64,000 bases of DNA, taken from NCBI GenBank assembly GCA_004352715.1, contig SCFE01000001.1, positions 2,098,018 to 2,162,017 of the forward strand. Direction: 5' to 3'. Positions 42,378 through 55,915 of this stretch are shown piece by piece. The position numbers and the translations under genes were made by a program. The stretch is from Hofstenia miamia. Its lineage: Eukaryota > Xenacoelomorpha > Acoela. Under the pieces are notes generated by a model. The model had not been told where the DNA came from. It made no database searches and saw nothing but the letters and a program-made list of their open reading frames with translations. Numbering within the stretch: position 1 is the first letter of the stretch; every line of letters starts with the position of its first letter.

Positions 42378-42946
42378 GTGCAGATGTAAATAGTTATATA
42401 TTTTGGATTTTGAAGGGTTTTAGATTAAAGAAACAAATAACAATATTTACTCAAAAACCACTAAGTCAATAAATGGTGCCGTATTGTCTACTGTCATACA
42501 CAGAATAACGCTGAGAAACATCCGTGGAATGCGGATTGCACCATCAAATCTCCATTAAATGATAATTAGCTCTGTCAATTACCTATTTGAAGGCCGACTG
42601 CCGGTTTATGGAGCAAACAAAAGCGATATTGTGATAGCGGGGCTATGGTTACGCCGAAAAAAAATTTTGCAAATCAAATCCGAGCGAACCTGCGTTTAAC
42701 TGATTGTTTAAGAAAAGATTCATGAGGTGGAAATCAAAATCCATGTAGTTTCAAAAGAATAGTCGCACATGAAATTGCTATCGACGAAAAATACTAGAAA
42801 AATAAAATTATATTTGTTTCAAATAATGATTCAAACATGACAAAGGCACACAATATAAAACTAAACAAAACTGAAATTTTGAAAATGGTATTGATTGCAT
42901 TCTCATCATTTCAAGTTTGTTTATATTTATTAGCAACATCATAAAC

Positions 42947-42950
<4 letters not shown>

Positions 42951-42983
<33 letters not shown>
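42951..42983. repeat. (AT)n microsatellite
   Basis: AT dinucleotide run of about 32 bases. Confidence 0.95.
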
Positions 42984-42989
<6 letters not shown>

Positions 42990-45854
42990 GTGCTTATTAG
43001 TAATGGTAAAAACAACACTGATAGTTAACTTAGTATTTTGTAATATTTTCATACTTTGATTTTCAGACATAATGATTTTATCTGTAAAATTTAGTGTTTT
43101 TCTATGTAAGAATATTGTTACAAATGTATTACAAAGGTGATGTTCTCCTTCAAAATAAATAAATATTTGCAAACTCAAATAAATTACAACATTAATATTT
43201 GATTAAAAATCTCAATTTTTAAATGTTTGCTTAGAATTTTTTTCTGCAATTTAATACTTTTTCAGGTTTTAAATATATAATGTACGTTATATTTTGAGCT
43301 GTATGTTACATTAGTAAAATTATTCTGACAAATATTTAAGAATAAATAATAATGCGCTGTTAAATTCTTTCCCAGTGAGAATTGCAAATTCGTAATATAT
43401 GAATTGAAAGTTCACAATAAAGTATACACAACTTTTGTCAAATTGTCTCATCTTGCACTCGAATCCAAGATCGGGCATCTGTAAATAATGGATTTTCACA
43501 GAACAATCACCTTAAATTGCTTGTCCTTCTAAAAAGACAAACCGTTTTTCTCAGTCTCAAACAAATTTCTCCAAGCGTATTAGGAAATGTGGAATGTTAA
43601 ACCATCATGTAACATTGAAAATTGGTACTAAACTTGGAATTTCTGTACTTGAAGCAATTAAAAAGACTAACTACATGTATTTTTTAAGTTGAAAATTCAG
43701 ATTTGCAAAAAGTTTTATATTTCTCTCCACAACCAATGTTCAGGTAATCAGGAAATCAAAGGCCAATATGAGTAACAACTAATCTCAATGGATTTTTTAT
43801 GTAGATTACCATCCAACCTCATTGAAGCTTACAGTACGCAAATTCAGGATCGTATGCCTGAACTATATGTGTTTAGAAAAATTTCCGAGAAGAAAATTGA
43901 CACTGTGAAGTGTCTTTCCTGTTTAGCAACAACCACAGAAGTGAAATGATGTCTATAATTAAAACAGAATACATCTATTCTACAATAATTTTTTAAAGAG
44001 GCAAGATCCTTGATTGAAGTTAGCTTGAAGAGTCTCAACTTAAGGCATTAGAAGTAAAAAAATTAGTGCATAACTTTTTTTAAGTAAACGTGTTCAGCAT
44101 AAAAGCTTGATCGCAGCAAATATTGCTATTGCTAGCATAAAATTAAAATTAACATTATCTTGCGAAGACCAGCAACCCAAAGTAGGAAGGCATCAGACTA
44201 AAAAGCAGATAGGCGTTCCCAGTACGCAATTTATCACTTCATATCTCATTGCTATTTCTTTATGAGTTGTCAAAAATCAATAGCTTTATCACATAAGAGT
44301 CACTTGTTACGTTTTACTCAAATCTTCACACTGGAAGTTCGAAAATGGCCATTAAACCGTAATGGATATTTTATTAGAAACTATCTAGACATTAATCTAA
44401 ACCTTTATTTCAGTGTAACACGTTTTTATAAAAACAATTCCAATAAAGTGCTGTTTATAGAAACTGAGCGTCTAAGGTCACTATGGTCTATAGATAAAAT
44501 TTCAATATATTATAATAATAAATCTTTATTATCTAAAACAGAATCAGTTGTAAAGAGTCCATATTCCCCTCACGTTCAGAAACAATAAAATTTCAATTTT
44601 AATGCATGTCATTTGAAGAAAAAACAGTTATGCAAGCAGACAATGTAAATTTTGAAATGTACTGATAAACCTAAATCGTAATTGAAAATAAGATATAAGA
44701 ATGAAGTTGTCAAGAACAATTTGAACGAGTAATAAATTTAAGCCAAATCAAGAAAGATAGGATCAACGTGTGTGGGTAGGTAGGTGATACATAAAATAAA
44801 TTATTTCAACAATTTCTTCAATAAAATATCGCATTGATCAACTATAAAGTGTAATATACCAAATAATGTTTATTGCATTCTACACTTGAATTGCGAATTT
44901 ATTATCTTTGAAGAAATATTTCGGAATTACAATTGATTACTCAGAGCAGTTCGATAATTACAATTACTAATGAATATATGTAAAATTATATCCAAATCGA
45001 CAATATCATCGTAGTTTTTTCATGCCCAAAATAAAGCCGAATTGGGGTCTCCTTAAGGAACCAATTTCAACATTTCTGATATGCAATGCCCAACAACTTT
45101 CCATCATTATTTAGTAAATGAGGCAAGCTGCTAATTAAATATAGAAAAATACACGCTCAGATAATTTTGAATCGTAGAGAAGTTTCGACCTAACTGGGCA
45201 ACCACAGTTGTAACACATTTGGAGAAATTTAATCAAGTTTCAACAAAAAGTCAGTTAATCATCAAAATGTAACTATATTTATTAGGATAACAAAATTTAC
45301 CTTTTGATGAGACCAAAGAAATCACAATTCCAAAAACAAAAACTAGTGTAACCATGAATTGCACAAGTGCAGCAATCATCACAATTTAAAATTTATGGTA
45401 TGCAAACAAGATTGTTAAGGTTAATTGCCGCAAGGTGGATATAAATACAAATCAACCAATCACAACGCAGCCAATTGCAAACTGTGTGAGTGGGTAATTA
45501 AATTGGAAAATGTTCAGGATTACAATTTTATACATTCATTTTACGATTTTTATAAAATATTCATGAAGATATTAAGAGCAAAGAAATTATGGAATGATAA
45601 AACAGAAGGAAAGAGTAAATGGAAAATAATAAAATTCCGTTTTATATCGAATCATAAAATCAATGTTATAGGAAATAACAAATATTAATTTATAATGTTT
45701 TGATATATTTACATAAATAATTTGACCTAACCGAAGCGTTTCTAGTTATTGCTAGTTGCATAAAGACAAGAGCAGAAGTGGTGAAAAAGAATAGACTAAA
45801 ATGGATGCAATATATATCTTGAAATTATAGTCAATTTTGTAAAAAATAACTACA

Positions 45855-45911
45855 AAAATGTTGTATAATAGTAATATTAAAATAATAATATTAATAATAA
45901 AATAATAATAA

Positions 45912-45949
<38 letters not shown>

Positions 45950-45960
45950 GAAGAAGAAGA
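45855..45960. repeat. (AAT)n/(AAG)n tract, LINE tail
   Basis: Imperfect then perfect AAT units ending in AAG units, abutting the 3' end of the minus-strand LINE to its right. It is most simply the element's 3' tail. Confidence 0.85.
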
Positions 45961-47560
45961 GTTAAAGCAAATTCATTGCTAATATGTATATAAAGTCTGC
46001 AAACTAACACATGACAAAAATACTTACAAAACTATTTACATATGCATTATTAATTAATTAAAGGGCAGTTTTAAAAATAATTCAACCATGCATTGAGTAT
46101 ATTATGTATGCCCAATAATTTTTGTTTATTCAATAAAATTAGCTTGTTTTTTTCTTGAAGTGTTTATAATTTTTTTCACATTTTATATCGGTACTTAATT
46201 CATTCCATAAGATTAAGCATCTGAAGGAAAATGCATTTTGACGATTATTGATACTAAAAAGTGTTTTATTTCTTTTATTGATTGTAATGTAATTATTGAG
46301 AAAGCTTAGTGAACTTAATTCATGAATAAATTTATGAATCATACATAGAGATTGATACTGAATAAGTAACTCGGGGCTAAATATCATATGATGATCTTAA
46401 TTGCGTAAGAGACTCATGCTTTTCAATATAATTGATTGTTCTAAATGAGCACTTAAAAATTTTTGATAGTGATGAACGTTTGTGCGATGTTATATTTTGA
46501 AAGAAAAATGCACAGTAATTAAATTGACTCAGTACAAATGAATTAATTAGTTCTACGTGAAAGGTGTTTCCTACATGACGCAGATTGTACAAATATTTGA
46601 CTCCAAATGCTATCTTTTTCAATTTTTGGGAAAGAAAATTATCTAATTTTAAGTCATTGTCTATTAGTACACCAAGGTAATTTACACATGCGCTTTGAAT
46701 TATTTCAGTATCACAAACATTACTATTAATATTTTCAAAGAAACTTTCATTGTTCTTTGGATGAAAAGATGATAAATTGAGCTTAGGTTTGTCAGAATGG
46801 ATTTTAATTTTATTACAATTGAAATATTTTAAGAGATTTTTCATATCTTTTGTCAAATATCTGGTTGCCTCAAAGAGATTTTTTGTTGTTCGTAACATGA
46901 AAGTATCATCTGTGTAGTGATAAATAGTTCCGTTTTCCAAGGATTTTGAAGTATCATTTACTTATAGTGAAAATAGAATGGGGCCTAATACAGTTCTTTT
47001 GGGGTAAACCTAAATTTGTAACACAGTATATTCTGAAAAAATGTCAATTTCTACTCGTTGCTTGCGATTGCTTAGAAAACTCATACTAAAATTTATTATA
47101 TTAATACTAAAACCTTGTCGCCTGAATTTTCCTTTTAAAATATCAAAATTCATTGAGTTAAATGCTTTACTTAAATCAAGTAAAGCTACCGCTGTGAACA
47201 AATTTTGATTTAAATTTAATTTATTTTTTCTGTGATTGATAAAATCGCATCAGATGTGCTGAATTTAGTTCGAAATCCAAATTGATTGTCATTAATAAAC
47301 TTGTACATTTTTGCAGCTAAAAGCTTTTCAAATATTTTTGAGAAAGGGTGTGTTATGCTAATTGGTCGATTGTTCACGGGATCTAGCGGGTCTGCGTTTT
47401 AAATAAGGGTGAAATATCCGATTGTTTTAAAAGAATTGGAAAATCATTATTTATAATCTTTGATTAAATGCTACAAGCAAGTTATCACCAAAAATGTAAA
47501 GATATTTTTTAATTATCCAATACAGTAGGTTACTGGAACCACAAGGTTTATTATTATCTA
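45961..47560 (-). mobile_element. Non-LTR retrotransposon with reverse transcriptase domain (jockey/CR1-like), decayed
   Basis: On the minus strand, after broken 5' frames carrying scraps of the fingers region, comes FTAVALLDLSKAFNSMNFDI, the catalytic box A region (LDLSKAFD in the family). A frameshift leads to TVLGPILFSL (VPQGxxLGPxLFxL). The active-site box reads YHYTDDT, with YADD changed to YTDD, followed by NYLGVLIDNDLKLD and VLSQFNYCAF of the thumb. The C-terminal tail is in a further frame (46139-46387). Several frameshifts show it is dead. The strand's 3' end is the AAT tract at 45855-45960; the 5' limit is approximate. Confidence 0.85.
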
Positions 47561-47699
47561 GCTTATTTACAACATTTTTAAGCTCATAATAGGATATTTT
47601 TAATACTGGGATTGATTAAAGCAGATGAAAAATAATAATTTTTGAACAAGTTGATGCTTTAATGAGTAATATTATTAGCACATGTACAGTAATCTGTAT

Positions 47700-48420
47700 T
47701 TTTAACTTTATGAAATCAAAATAAAAAAATGCACTCCGAGAAACGATCTTTGAACTTATTGTGTGACTGCGGAAATTTATATTTCTCCCAATGTTGGGAG
47801 AAATCTGAGTGCAAGGATTTGAAGGGCTGTTCAGACCAGCCTCCAAGTCCACACTGCTTAGAATCACAAAATTCAATCACATGGAAAACGATAGAGTGAA
47901 TTTTGGGAGTAGCGCTCAACCCAAGCCGATGAAAATTTTGTCGAAAGCTTTCGATCTTGGATTTATAGTTAGTATGAAGAGATATCCCAAAGCAGCTGTT
48001 TAACATTCTTCAACAATTTTCTGCAACCATTTCTTGCAAAGCTTCTACCATGAATGGCTTCCTGCTCGATGCAGATACTCAATAGCCATTGAATCACATC
48101 TGGCTACACCTTCTCCAAGTTAGAGTGTTGCAAAGTAACCGTGCCTAGCATCAGGCGAAGTTCCGGTATCAGGTCAAGTACGAGTATGTCATCACCAAAT
48201 TTGAACAAAGGAGCGTGAATAGAGTTACGATATTCTTTAGCTTTGTAGTTTTTCTTTTCGACTCTGTAAATGACAAGTAGTACTCACGAATGCTCCCCAA
48301 GGTGCGGAGCTTACCTTCACAATTCAATTTGTCTTTATTGGCATTGCACCAAGTACATGGGTGTAGGCAAGAATGGGACATCAATCCAATCAATACGTTT
48401 GCTAATTTTAAGTTCATGCA
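47700..48420 (-). mobile_element. Remnant of a repeat-associated invertebrate protein family
   Basis: Broken minus-strand frames read in order: LIGLMSHSCLHPCTWCNANK, GKLRTLGSI, then (other frame) HGRSFARNGCRKLLK, then LGLSATPKIHSIVFHVIEFC and CGLGGWSEQPFKSLHSDF. I recall similar strings, with a CxWC zinc-finger-like motif and a GLGxWSEQxxExLHxDF motif, from many unannotated, repeated proteins in cnidarian and other invertebrate genomes. I know of no assigned function. At least two frameshifts or stops make this copy inactive. A transposase-related role is only a guess. Confidence 0.6.
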
Positions 48421-49629
48421 GAAAGCATAAAAGGAAACAGTTTACGGCGAACTAAACTTCAGCAAATTCCAGATTTTGGAATTCACGATTTATCGTACTA
48501 TTTTAGCCTTATGTATTATAAAATATAGTATACATGTACATGTAATTATTTTGTGCATATGTTGCACCAGATACGGACATGGGGCGGGCTTTGCTTGGCC
48601 CTAAATTTTTGGCCCATGGTCATCTCTGCAAACCACAGTTCGTGACCATGAAGAAGTGTTGTCTTGTCAAAAAACAAGTAAATTTGAATTTGCGGATAGT
48701 CGTGTTGGCCAAGTAACACTTCACGAGCAAATCATTTTCTACATACATCAACAAATATATTTCTTAATCGTGCTCAAGCTGAATGATAAAAAATGTTGGC
48801 ACCCCTCAAGAAACTCTCAACCTATTGAAAAACAATAGTAATTTTCAAAATGGAATAGTAACGCTCAAAATGGAAAAATTGAATAAAAATTGTGGTTCCC
48901 TTGCATAAATGATTAACATAGTCATTTGCATATATAGGAATGTTTTGAACTATTTATGTGTATAAGATTATTTCCTTACATAACTAATTTTTACGTTATG
49001 ACAAAGAAAAGGCTGCTTTGGAAGAAAAAAGTCGCAGATAAATCTCTGAATATAAATCAGGTGTGATTGGCGAACATTAACTCGAGAATTAAGAATGCAT
49101 GTAGGCAGTGCCTACAGATGGGCCGAAGCAGAAGCAAAGGTGGGAGAAGTTGTTGAACATAAAATGCCCATGGTAGAGCACATTGGGAAATAATGGAGGA
49201 TTAATCTACGAGAGATAGTCTATCTTCTCGAAATATCTCAACGCTTTAGACTATTAACTCAAGAAGATTCACTTTGAATCTGAAAATAAACACTCTTGAA
49301 AACAAAATGAAGAGAAACAGTTTTTGTGTACCAAGCGAAGAACCTAAGTATCTATTTCATGAGGAAACCAATTTAAGTAGTAATGCTTCAACAGAAGAGG
49401 GTCGGTTAGCAAAAGCACCCGTTTCCCAACATTGGTTGCAGGATCAAAAATGAGCCATTTTTACTGCATTGGGTGCATGGGGAATGCATGATTGATATAT
49501 TATAGAACAAAGTGGGGAGCATTCAAAAGCAATCACGCTTGTGAATCAATGAGAAATTGCTTAAGAGCGACAAGAATCAAGTTCGGTGTAATGGTTATTG
49601 ATAATGGTTCTGCTATTCTCATTTTGAAC
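48421..49629. other. Unassigned interval, probably decayed repeats
   Basis: No gene supported. A G+C-richer patch near 48575-48660 and scattered short frames fit old element debris. The segment from about 49000 may be the degraded N-terminal part of the DDE transposase called to the right. Confidence 0.4.
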
Positions 49630-49790
49630 TTAAAGGAAGTTTGGTGTTAAGATTGGCTCATTATAGCCCTATGCTTAATGCTAAGGAAAACGTGTGGGTT
49701 GTTGCTCATTCCGGAGTGAAGAGAAATATGGCGAGAGAAATTAAAGAAATATTAGGTAACAAAACTCAAGGCCCTTGAAAATTAATGAAT
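49630..49790 (+). mobile_element. DDE transposase C-terminal scrap (IS630/Tc1-mariner superfamily)
   Basis: The plus strand reads LRLAHYSPMLNAKENVWV and then SGVKRNMAREIKEILG. The family pattern is LAPYSPxLNPIExxWS followed by a basic KxxVKR helix, in which the Glu is the last catalytic residue. Here that Glu is kept and Pro-Ile is changed to Ala-Lys. Upstream frames are broken. This family is distinct from the 23.5 kb element. Confidence 0.65.
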
Positions 49791-50538
49791 GATGAAATGA
49801 ATTAAAATAATTCCAGAATGTATGGGAACTTTGTCTCAAAAAGTTTAAGCAATGGAGATACCATTAATTTGTTAGATATGATTTTTGAATACATTTGTTG
49901 ATTGAATTTTTATACTGTAAAATATGCTATTCTTATTTTGAAATTAAAAAGGTATAAATTATTCCTCTGTCTTTCACATTGTCTTTGTTAATTGGTTCAA
50001 GTGCTATATTGCTCAATTTCAACAGACATTACAAGTAAAAATGATCAATCAAGCTAGAGAGAAATGCATCAAGAAGTGCCACAAGGAGGTGTAGGCAGCA
50101 TACAGAAAATAAAGCGTTTATAAAATTGCTTATTCAATAACTCATTGTAAGACTGTTAATGTTTAAGGTACTACTGATTAGAGAGTGTTATCGGGTACTT
50201 GATTTAACCCGGACCGATGATTATTCAAAAAGCTACTGATGTTAATCACAATTTGATTTGAGAAAGATCCAAGACGTGAAGTAACATCAAATAGTTGCTG
50301 TTCACCCTATAAAAATTTATTAATGTTAATCATCATTTGATTGGAGAGAGAACCATTACGTTAAATATTTTGAATCAAAATCAAATTTTCGGATTGAATC
50401 GAGTTCGGCTAGTAAATATTATGAACGGTTCGGGTTCGTGTCAATGCTTAACTCATGTTATCACTCTCTGATACCGACCAGATTTGTAAAATATAATATT
50501 TGACATTTCAAGGGAGCAAAATCCACTCACCAGTTTCA

Positions 50539-51127
50539 GGTTAGAAAATGGAACTCTAATAAAATAATATCTGTGTTAGTTTACTGAACTTAACTGTAAA
50601 TCAAGTTTCATTGGAAAAGGGTGTGGTACATTTAAAAAAAATGATATATTTTGATATTGGAAGTTCTACAATACGAACAATAACCAATCAGATTACCTTA
50701 AAAACGAACTGATTATTGACAAAAAAAACGTTCTGAGGAGCATCTTATGTATTTTTGCTAATTATTGACAATATACTTGTTTTTTTATTAATTTCCCCAA
50801 TAAATTTAACAATTTGAATGTTNNNNNNNNNNNNNNNNNNNNNGGTTAGAAAATGGAACTCTAATAAAATAATATCTGTGTTAGTTTACTGAACTTAACT
50901 GTAAATCAAGTTTCATTGGAAAAGGGTGTGGTACATTTAAAAAAAATGATATATTTTGATATTGGAAGTTCTACAATACGAACAATAACCAATCAGATTA
51001 CCTTAAAAACGAACTGATTATTGACAAAAAAAACGTTCTGAGGAGCATCTTATGTATTTTTGCTAATTATTGACAATATACTTGTTTTTTTATTAATTTC
51101 CCCAATAAATTTAACAATTTGAATGTT
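50539..51127. repeat. Exact 284-base duplication flanking a 21-base gap
   Basis: Sequence 50539-50822 is repeated, with no difference that I can see, at 50844-51127, separated only by 21 N. Such an exact copy on both sides of a gap is best explained by two contig ends that should have been merged. Confidence 0.88.
50823..50843. other. Assembly gap (21 N)
   Basis: Run of N between two identical 284-base segments. Confidence 0.98.
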
Positions 51128-51836
51128 TATGCAAATATAACTTTGAAAAATTATGCAGAAAAAATAGCCATTTCCTTAAAAACTTCCAAGTACGAGAGGA
51201 TAATGAATTGCACGAGTATGCAAGAAGTTCAACAATCAAGATCTCGATAAATATGCTCAAAGAGATTTTTTACAATCATCCTCAACAATCAAAGATGTTC
51301 ATACAACGATTAGTAAATTCACTAAAAATAAACATCAGATGAGGCTCCCACAATCAGCTAAGCAAAAAATTGAGGAAATGAAAACTCAATTGTTTAGGGT
51401 TTGCAGTGTATAGGATTTGATGACAACCTGGATGCATGCTAGTAAGCCTTGGATACTGAAGATGTATGAATCATTGCTAGGAAACAGAAGACATCTGCTA
51501 AAATCTGCATTATGAAAAATTAGAAATTCTCACATAGATGCTACCATTACTCTTTAAGAACAAATTTACATTTGATGCTTCAAATGAAAAAATGATGGAA
51601 AACAAAGAAAATTCCCATAAATAGCAGGTTCAATGATATTATCTACATAAGAGGGAGTATATGTACCTGCTATTGCTTTTGCTGAATGAATGATGAAGCA
51701 AACAACAAATTCTTGATTGTCATTTTGTAATGTTAAAATTAGAAGGTATAGTGAAAATATCAACAAGTCTCAGCTTTAACTTAGCTGTGCTTTCACCTTC
51801 ATTTGCACAAGAATTGCAAACTAGAGATAGTAGTCT

Positions 51837-52154
51837 GTGCCAAAATATATCGAACTCAAAATGTACTTTCGAGATCTAAAAAGGCCCAAATTTCGTTTAG
51901 AGAGATACAACGTTTACTATAATGGTTACAAATTTACTATACAGTATACAATAATAGAAGTTCATACTATTAGGAATATTAATACAAAATCACCTATAGT
52001 GGGATTGTCATATAGAATACATAGCAAAGAAAGCAACAAAAAACTCCACTATCTCCGTCAATTAAGACAAAGTAAAATTCATAACAAAGACATTGTTACT
52101 ATATATATAGCATCATCACTTGAATATGCTGCTCCAGTTATACCACAACTTTAG
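51837..52154 (+). mobile_element. LINE reverse transcriptase C-terminal fragment
   Basis: A 105-codon frame includes IVGLSYRIHSKESNKKLHYL, then LRQLRQSKIHNKDIVTIY and SLEYAAPVIPQL. The last part fits the LINE thumb pattern NxxLxxLRxLK...YxxxIRPxLEYAxPV. Downstream stops interrupt what would be the C-terminal tail. No catalytic box survives. It is similar in kind to the minus-strand fragment at 8458-8763. Confidence 0.65.
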
Positions 52155-54832
52155 AACAAAGCAAGAAGCTCTAAGAATTATATTTAAAGATTATAAATAT
52201 TAAAATGCGATTATAGCTGCAAATTGTGGTTCACTATATGAATGCTATGGATACAGATGCAAAAAACATCACATCCATTCCACCACTTAACTAAAACGGC
52301 TGGCCAATACCAATTATGGCCTGAGAAATAAACTTGATTGAGACCAATTTTGGGAAGAATAGAATGAAAAAAAGTTTTATCTTCTCCAAAATTATGCGAA
52401 GGTATTCAAAATAATACGGACAACAATATGGTTACTAGTTTTAATTTACAAAATTTGTACATTTATCTATATTTTCTAAATATGTATTATGTGTGCATTA
52501 TTATTCAACCCATGGATTGCGAATGCACATAAATTTCGTCCTTCTCTCAAAGAAAATAAACTTCTTCACATTTTAAAATTTACTATTTCAAATGCACTGG
52601 AAATAAAGATTATGAAATAAATGTTTATTTTGTGGACTTTCTATTTCAAAAATAACCAAACACATTTCAATTTTTTGTAATTTGCATACTTTTTATACAG
52701 TATTAAAACTACAATGAATCACGTTAATTTGAAAACAATTTATTACTAAATTTAATAAATTTTGCCATCGAAATTTGATACCCAGCCAGTCCAAACAAAC
52801 ATAATTAAATAGAAGTGTTCCGTTACCGCCCATGAAAATGTCCAATACTGTAATATTAAAAATCCTAAATACCCGGCTACCAATTAATGATTATCTTTGA
52901 ATAGCCTAAACTACCTGGTATATTGTTTTACTATTATTATTATTACCTCTATTATTCATTCTATCTTCACACATTGAAATTGGTGGCGACTCTCAACTCG
53001 AGAGATTTTACTTTTTAGGAAGATTGAACATTTTCCTAAGAATTCTAGCTACCGATACGCCTAGTAATTATGCCTCTTCCACTACTATCTCTACCCACAT
53101 TGTTAGGCCTAACTGTGGAAATTGGATCCTGTTTATTACTCTAAGTGTAGCTACCTATACTTATTGTAATTATTAACATATCTAAACCGATAATTATATT
53201 TCTAATTTAGCAATTGACCTACAACGTCTAATTTATATTTAACAACTTAAAAACGAATAATGAATATTAACATTTCTGAATTAATATTTAACCTTTATAT
53301 TTTTTAATTAGAACTGATTGTGACGCCTAGAAGTGTTTCTTTTCTTAAATAGACTGTCTGGATGGATTTGTTACTATTATAGACTGGATATTTATAATGT
53401 AGCTTTTCCTGTTAATCTAGAATTTTAGACAAAGCGTGTCTAAAATCCATATGTTTTGTATTTGTCTAAATGTTGCCTAGCATTCAATTTCACTTTATTT
53501 CAGTCAAAATTTGAATAAGGAATCGAAAATGACTTCAAAAATAAACACCTGTCAGTGTTCGGTATTTACTTTGTTTACAAAACGATTATTTTAAACAGAA
53601 CATGGAGGAAACGCGTTTTCTCAATGAGCAATTGTCTACTAACAGCTTTTTCTATGGCATTAATTTCATTTAAATTACACTTAACAAATTTGTTTGAGTA
53701 AAATTATTACATTAATTATTGCCTAAAATTTTAATTGAATTATTTTTTAAATACAGATTTTTCAATTTAGTTTTTCGATGTCTGTAAAATTGTTTTTTAG
53801 TATGCAAGAATCCCGGACATTAAATTGTTGAAAAGTTCTTATAGTTGGATTAAGATGTGGCATTGCTAAACAGTGTAAATAGGAATATGGACCTCACATT
53901 TTTAACCCATACTCAATCTATAAAATTATTCGTTGTACCTCAAAAATAACAATTGTAATTTTTTTTTCACTTTAACAAATGAACCGATTTTTTAAAAATC
54001 ACTAGGTTATGCAGTGTTCACATTTCTATTACCTAAAGAAATGCGTTGGAAAGATATGGCTTTTTAACTGCCTTGAACTGATTAAAGTGACGTTAGAATA
54101 GCGTAGCTTCAAGCGGGAAAACGAACTCCAACAAGCATGAAGTAATTGTTCAGCCCACCCCACCTCTTGAGTAAATGGAAGTCGCAGTAGACTCTGGTCT
54201 CATGTCAAACCAAAAAAATAAACTATTAATAGCAACCATAAAATAAGCATGTATGCAAACACCAAGTTTGGTTTTTGTTTTAGGTCTGAGCAAATAGAAA
54301 AACGTTGTTTAAACGTCTATTAAAAAAATTTTAAATGTAAAAACACTTTAAGGCTTAAATATTAAACCAATAAAGTTTTGACACTTTTAGGGCTTAAGTA
54401 CACATTCCAGGGTACATTCAAGTACATTACAGAAAAATTCCTTATTTCTGGAAAGCTGTTTAGATCAGGAAAACATAATTTCCAGACACATTTTATACGA
54501 ACAAACTAGTTACCGGACATAATTTTATTTTAATAGGGGAGCGAGTGACACACTATCCAATTTCGATGCACAATATTTGCAAACAAAATGCTTGACGAAT
54601 GTTTGACAATATATATATTTACTTTAAACTGCCTGGTATTTTGGAAATTTTTGCATGATCCTAGAAATTTTTTTAAATATTTTGCAAAAATTCGAAATTT
54701 TCAAACAAAAATAGCAAATTTTTTCAACTACTTAAGCCAAAGTTGTACGCTTTAATAGAAATTTTCAACATTGCAGTAAAGCTTGTTCCGCAATAGACCT
54801 GTCTACATGCATCACGTTTTCAAACTTGCTAA
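52155..54832. other. Unassigned A+T-rich sequence
   Basis: Possible LINE tail just after 52155, then nothing I can support. No open frame here is long enough or patterned enough to call. Confidence 0.45.
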
Positions 54833-55138
54833 GGGAAGTGATCCAAATTCAATACGTTAACAAGTGAAAATGCAATCGTAAACAACAATTCTAGCTTCAA
54901 ATGGCTGCATACGCTTAATAAATTGATTTGCATGGATATATTTGAAGAAATGTGCAGAACCTAAATGTGTCAAAGTTATTTATAATAACATTTGCGGAAA
55001 AAATGCGCCTTTAACGTAAACTTCATCTTTAGCGAATTTATTTTGAGTGTAATTTAACGATTTGGTTTACGGTCATGTTAACGTAAAACACCATTTTGTT
55101 AACGGTGTTGTTAACGTATTGAATTTGGATCACTTTCC
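54833..55138. mobile_element. MITE-like element with 31-base inverted repeats
   Basis: The left arm 54833-54863 (GGGAAGTGATCCAAATTCAA then TACGTTAACAA) is the inverted complement of the right arm 55108-55138 with one mismatch. Weaker complementarity continues outward on both sides, so the true ends may lie some 20 to 40 bases further out. The middle has no coding capacity. Confidence 0.75.
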
Positions 55139-55915
55139 TAATAGACTTGGCGAAAATTCTTTGAAAATGTGGAAAAACGGTTTGTTCTTTTAAATGGACG
55201 CCAGGCGGTTTAAGTTTAAGGAATGAAACCTCATTATGAGCTTGTTACATGCTTAACGAATATCAACATGTCTTCATGTTTACAATTTTGCATTTTAAGT
55301 TTTTCTATTGTTATTATTATAAATTTTTACTTTTTATTGTTATGTTACAATTAACATATTAACGATATTTAGTTCTCGTTTCTCAATTAACCATGCATCG
55401 AATCACCACATTTTTTTCGAACATGTTCATATCCGGAGGACGTAGCAGTTAGTAACTGAAAATATGAACTTAACATAGACTCGAGCCTGAACGGATCTGA
55501 AAATTCACCACATGAACCCGACGTGATCCGGTCCCAAAATTTATTACCAAATTGCGACCAGAGATGGGCACAGGCCAAATTTTTCAAGCCCGGCCCAACC
55601 CAGTCCGTCAACTATTATTTTAAGCTCATTTTGTAGCCCGTTTTTGGTCCGTCAAAATTTATTAATCTATTTCAACACATACTTTTTGGCTGTAGCATTA
55701 AGTCCAATTTGACTGCAATCTCTTTCTGACTGAGCGGAAATTGCTTGGTTGGCATACATCTTCAATGTAACCTTAACAAAATTGGATAGTTGATTCTATC
55801 TTTGAGATTTCAAAAATGTATATTTACAAGCTTGTTACAATTAATTTTATTCTGACAATTTTTTATCCGTAATTTCCTAAATCTTGGGCCCAGCCCGTGC
55901 CTATATCTGATTCCG
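55139..55915. repeat. Dispersed-repeat region with CCGACCCG-type motifs
   Basis: Starts with a copy of the repeat also seen near 33287 (TAGACTTGGCGAAAATTCTTTG here). A 74-codon minus-strand frame at 55387-55611 lies in a G+C-richer patch with GGCCCAACCC-like strings. I take these as repeat sequence rather than a gene. Confidence 0.45.

Larger units (their letters stand above)
36960..45854. other. Region upstream of Eph exon A, no host gene recognised
   Basis: Should hold at least part of the Eph 5' intron. It contains (AT)n runs at 37966 and 42951 and a MITE-like element at 42182-42377. The longest open frames (108 codons plus at 44262-44588, 87 codons plus at 45425-45688) show no recognised motif, splice support or composition change, and I do not call them genes. 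Confidence 0.5.

Noticed and set aside
44262-44588. 108-codon plus-strand open frame
   Set aside because: No recognised motif, Lys/Asn/Tyr-rich as chance predicts at this base composition, and no splice or promoter support.
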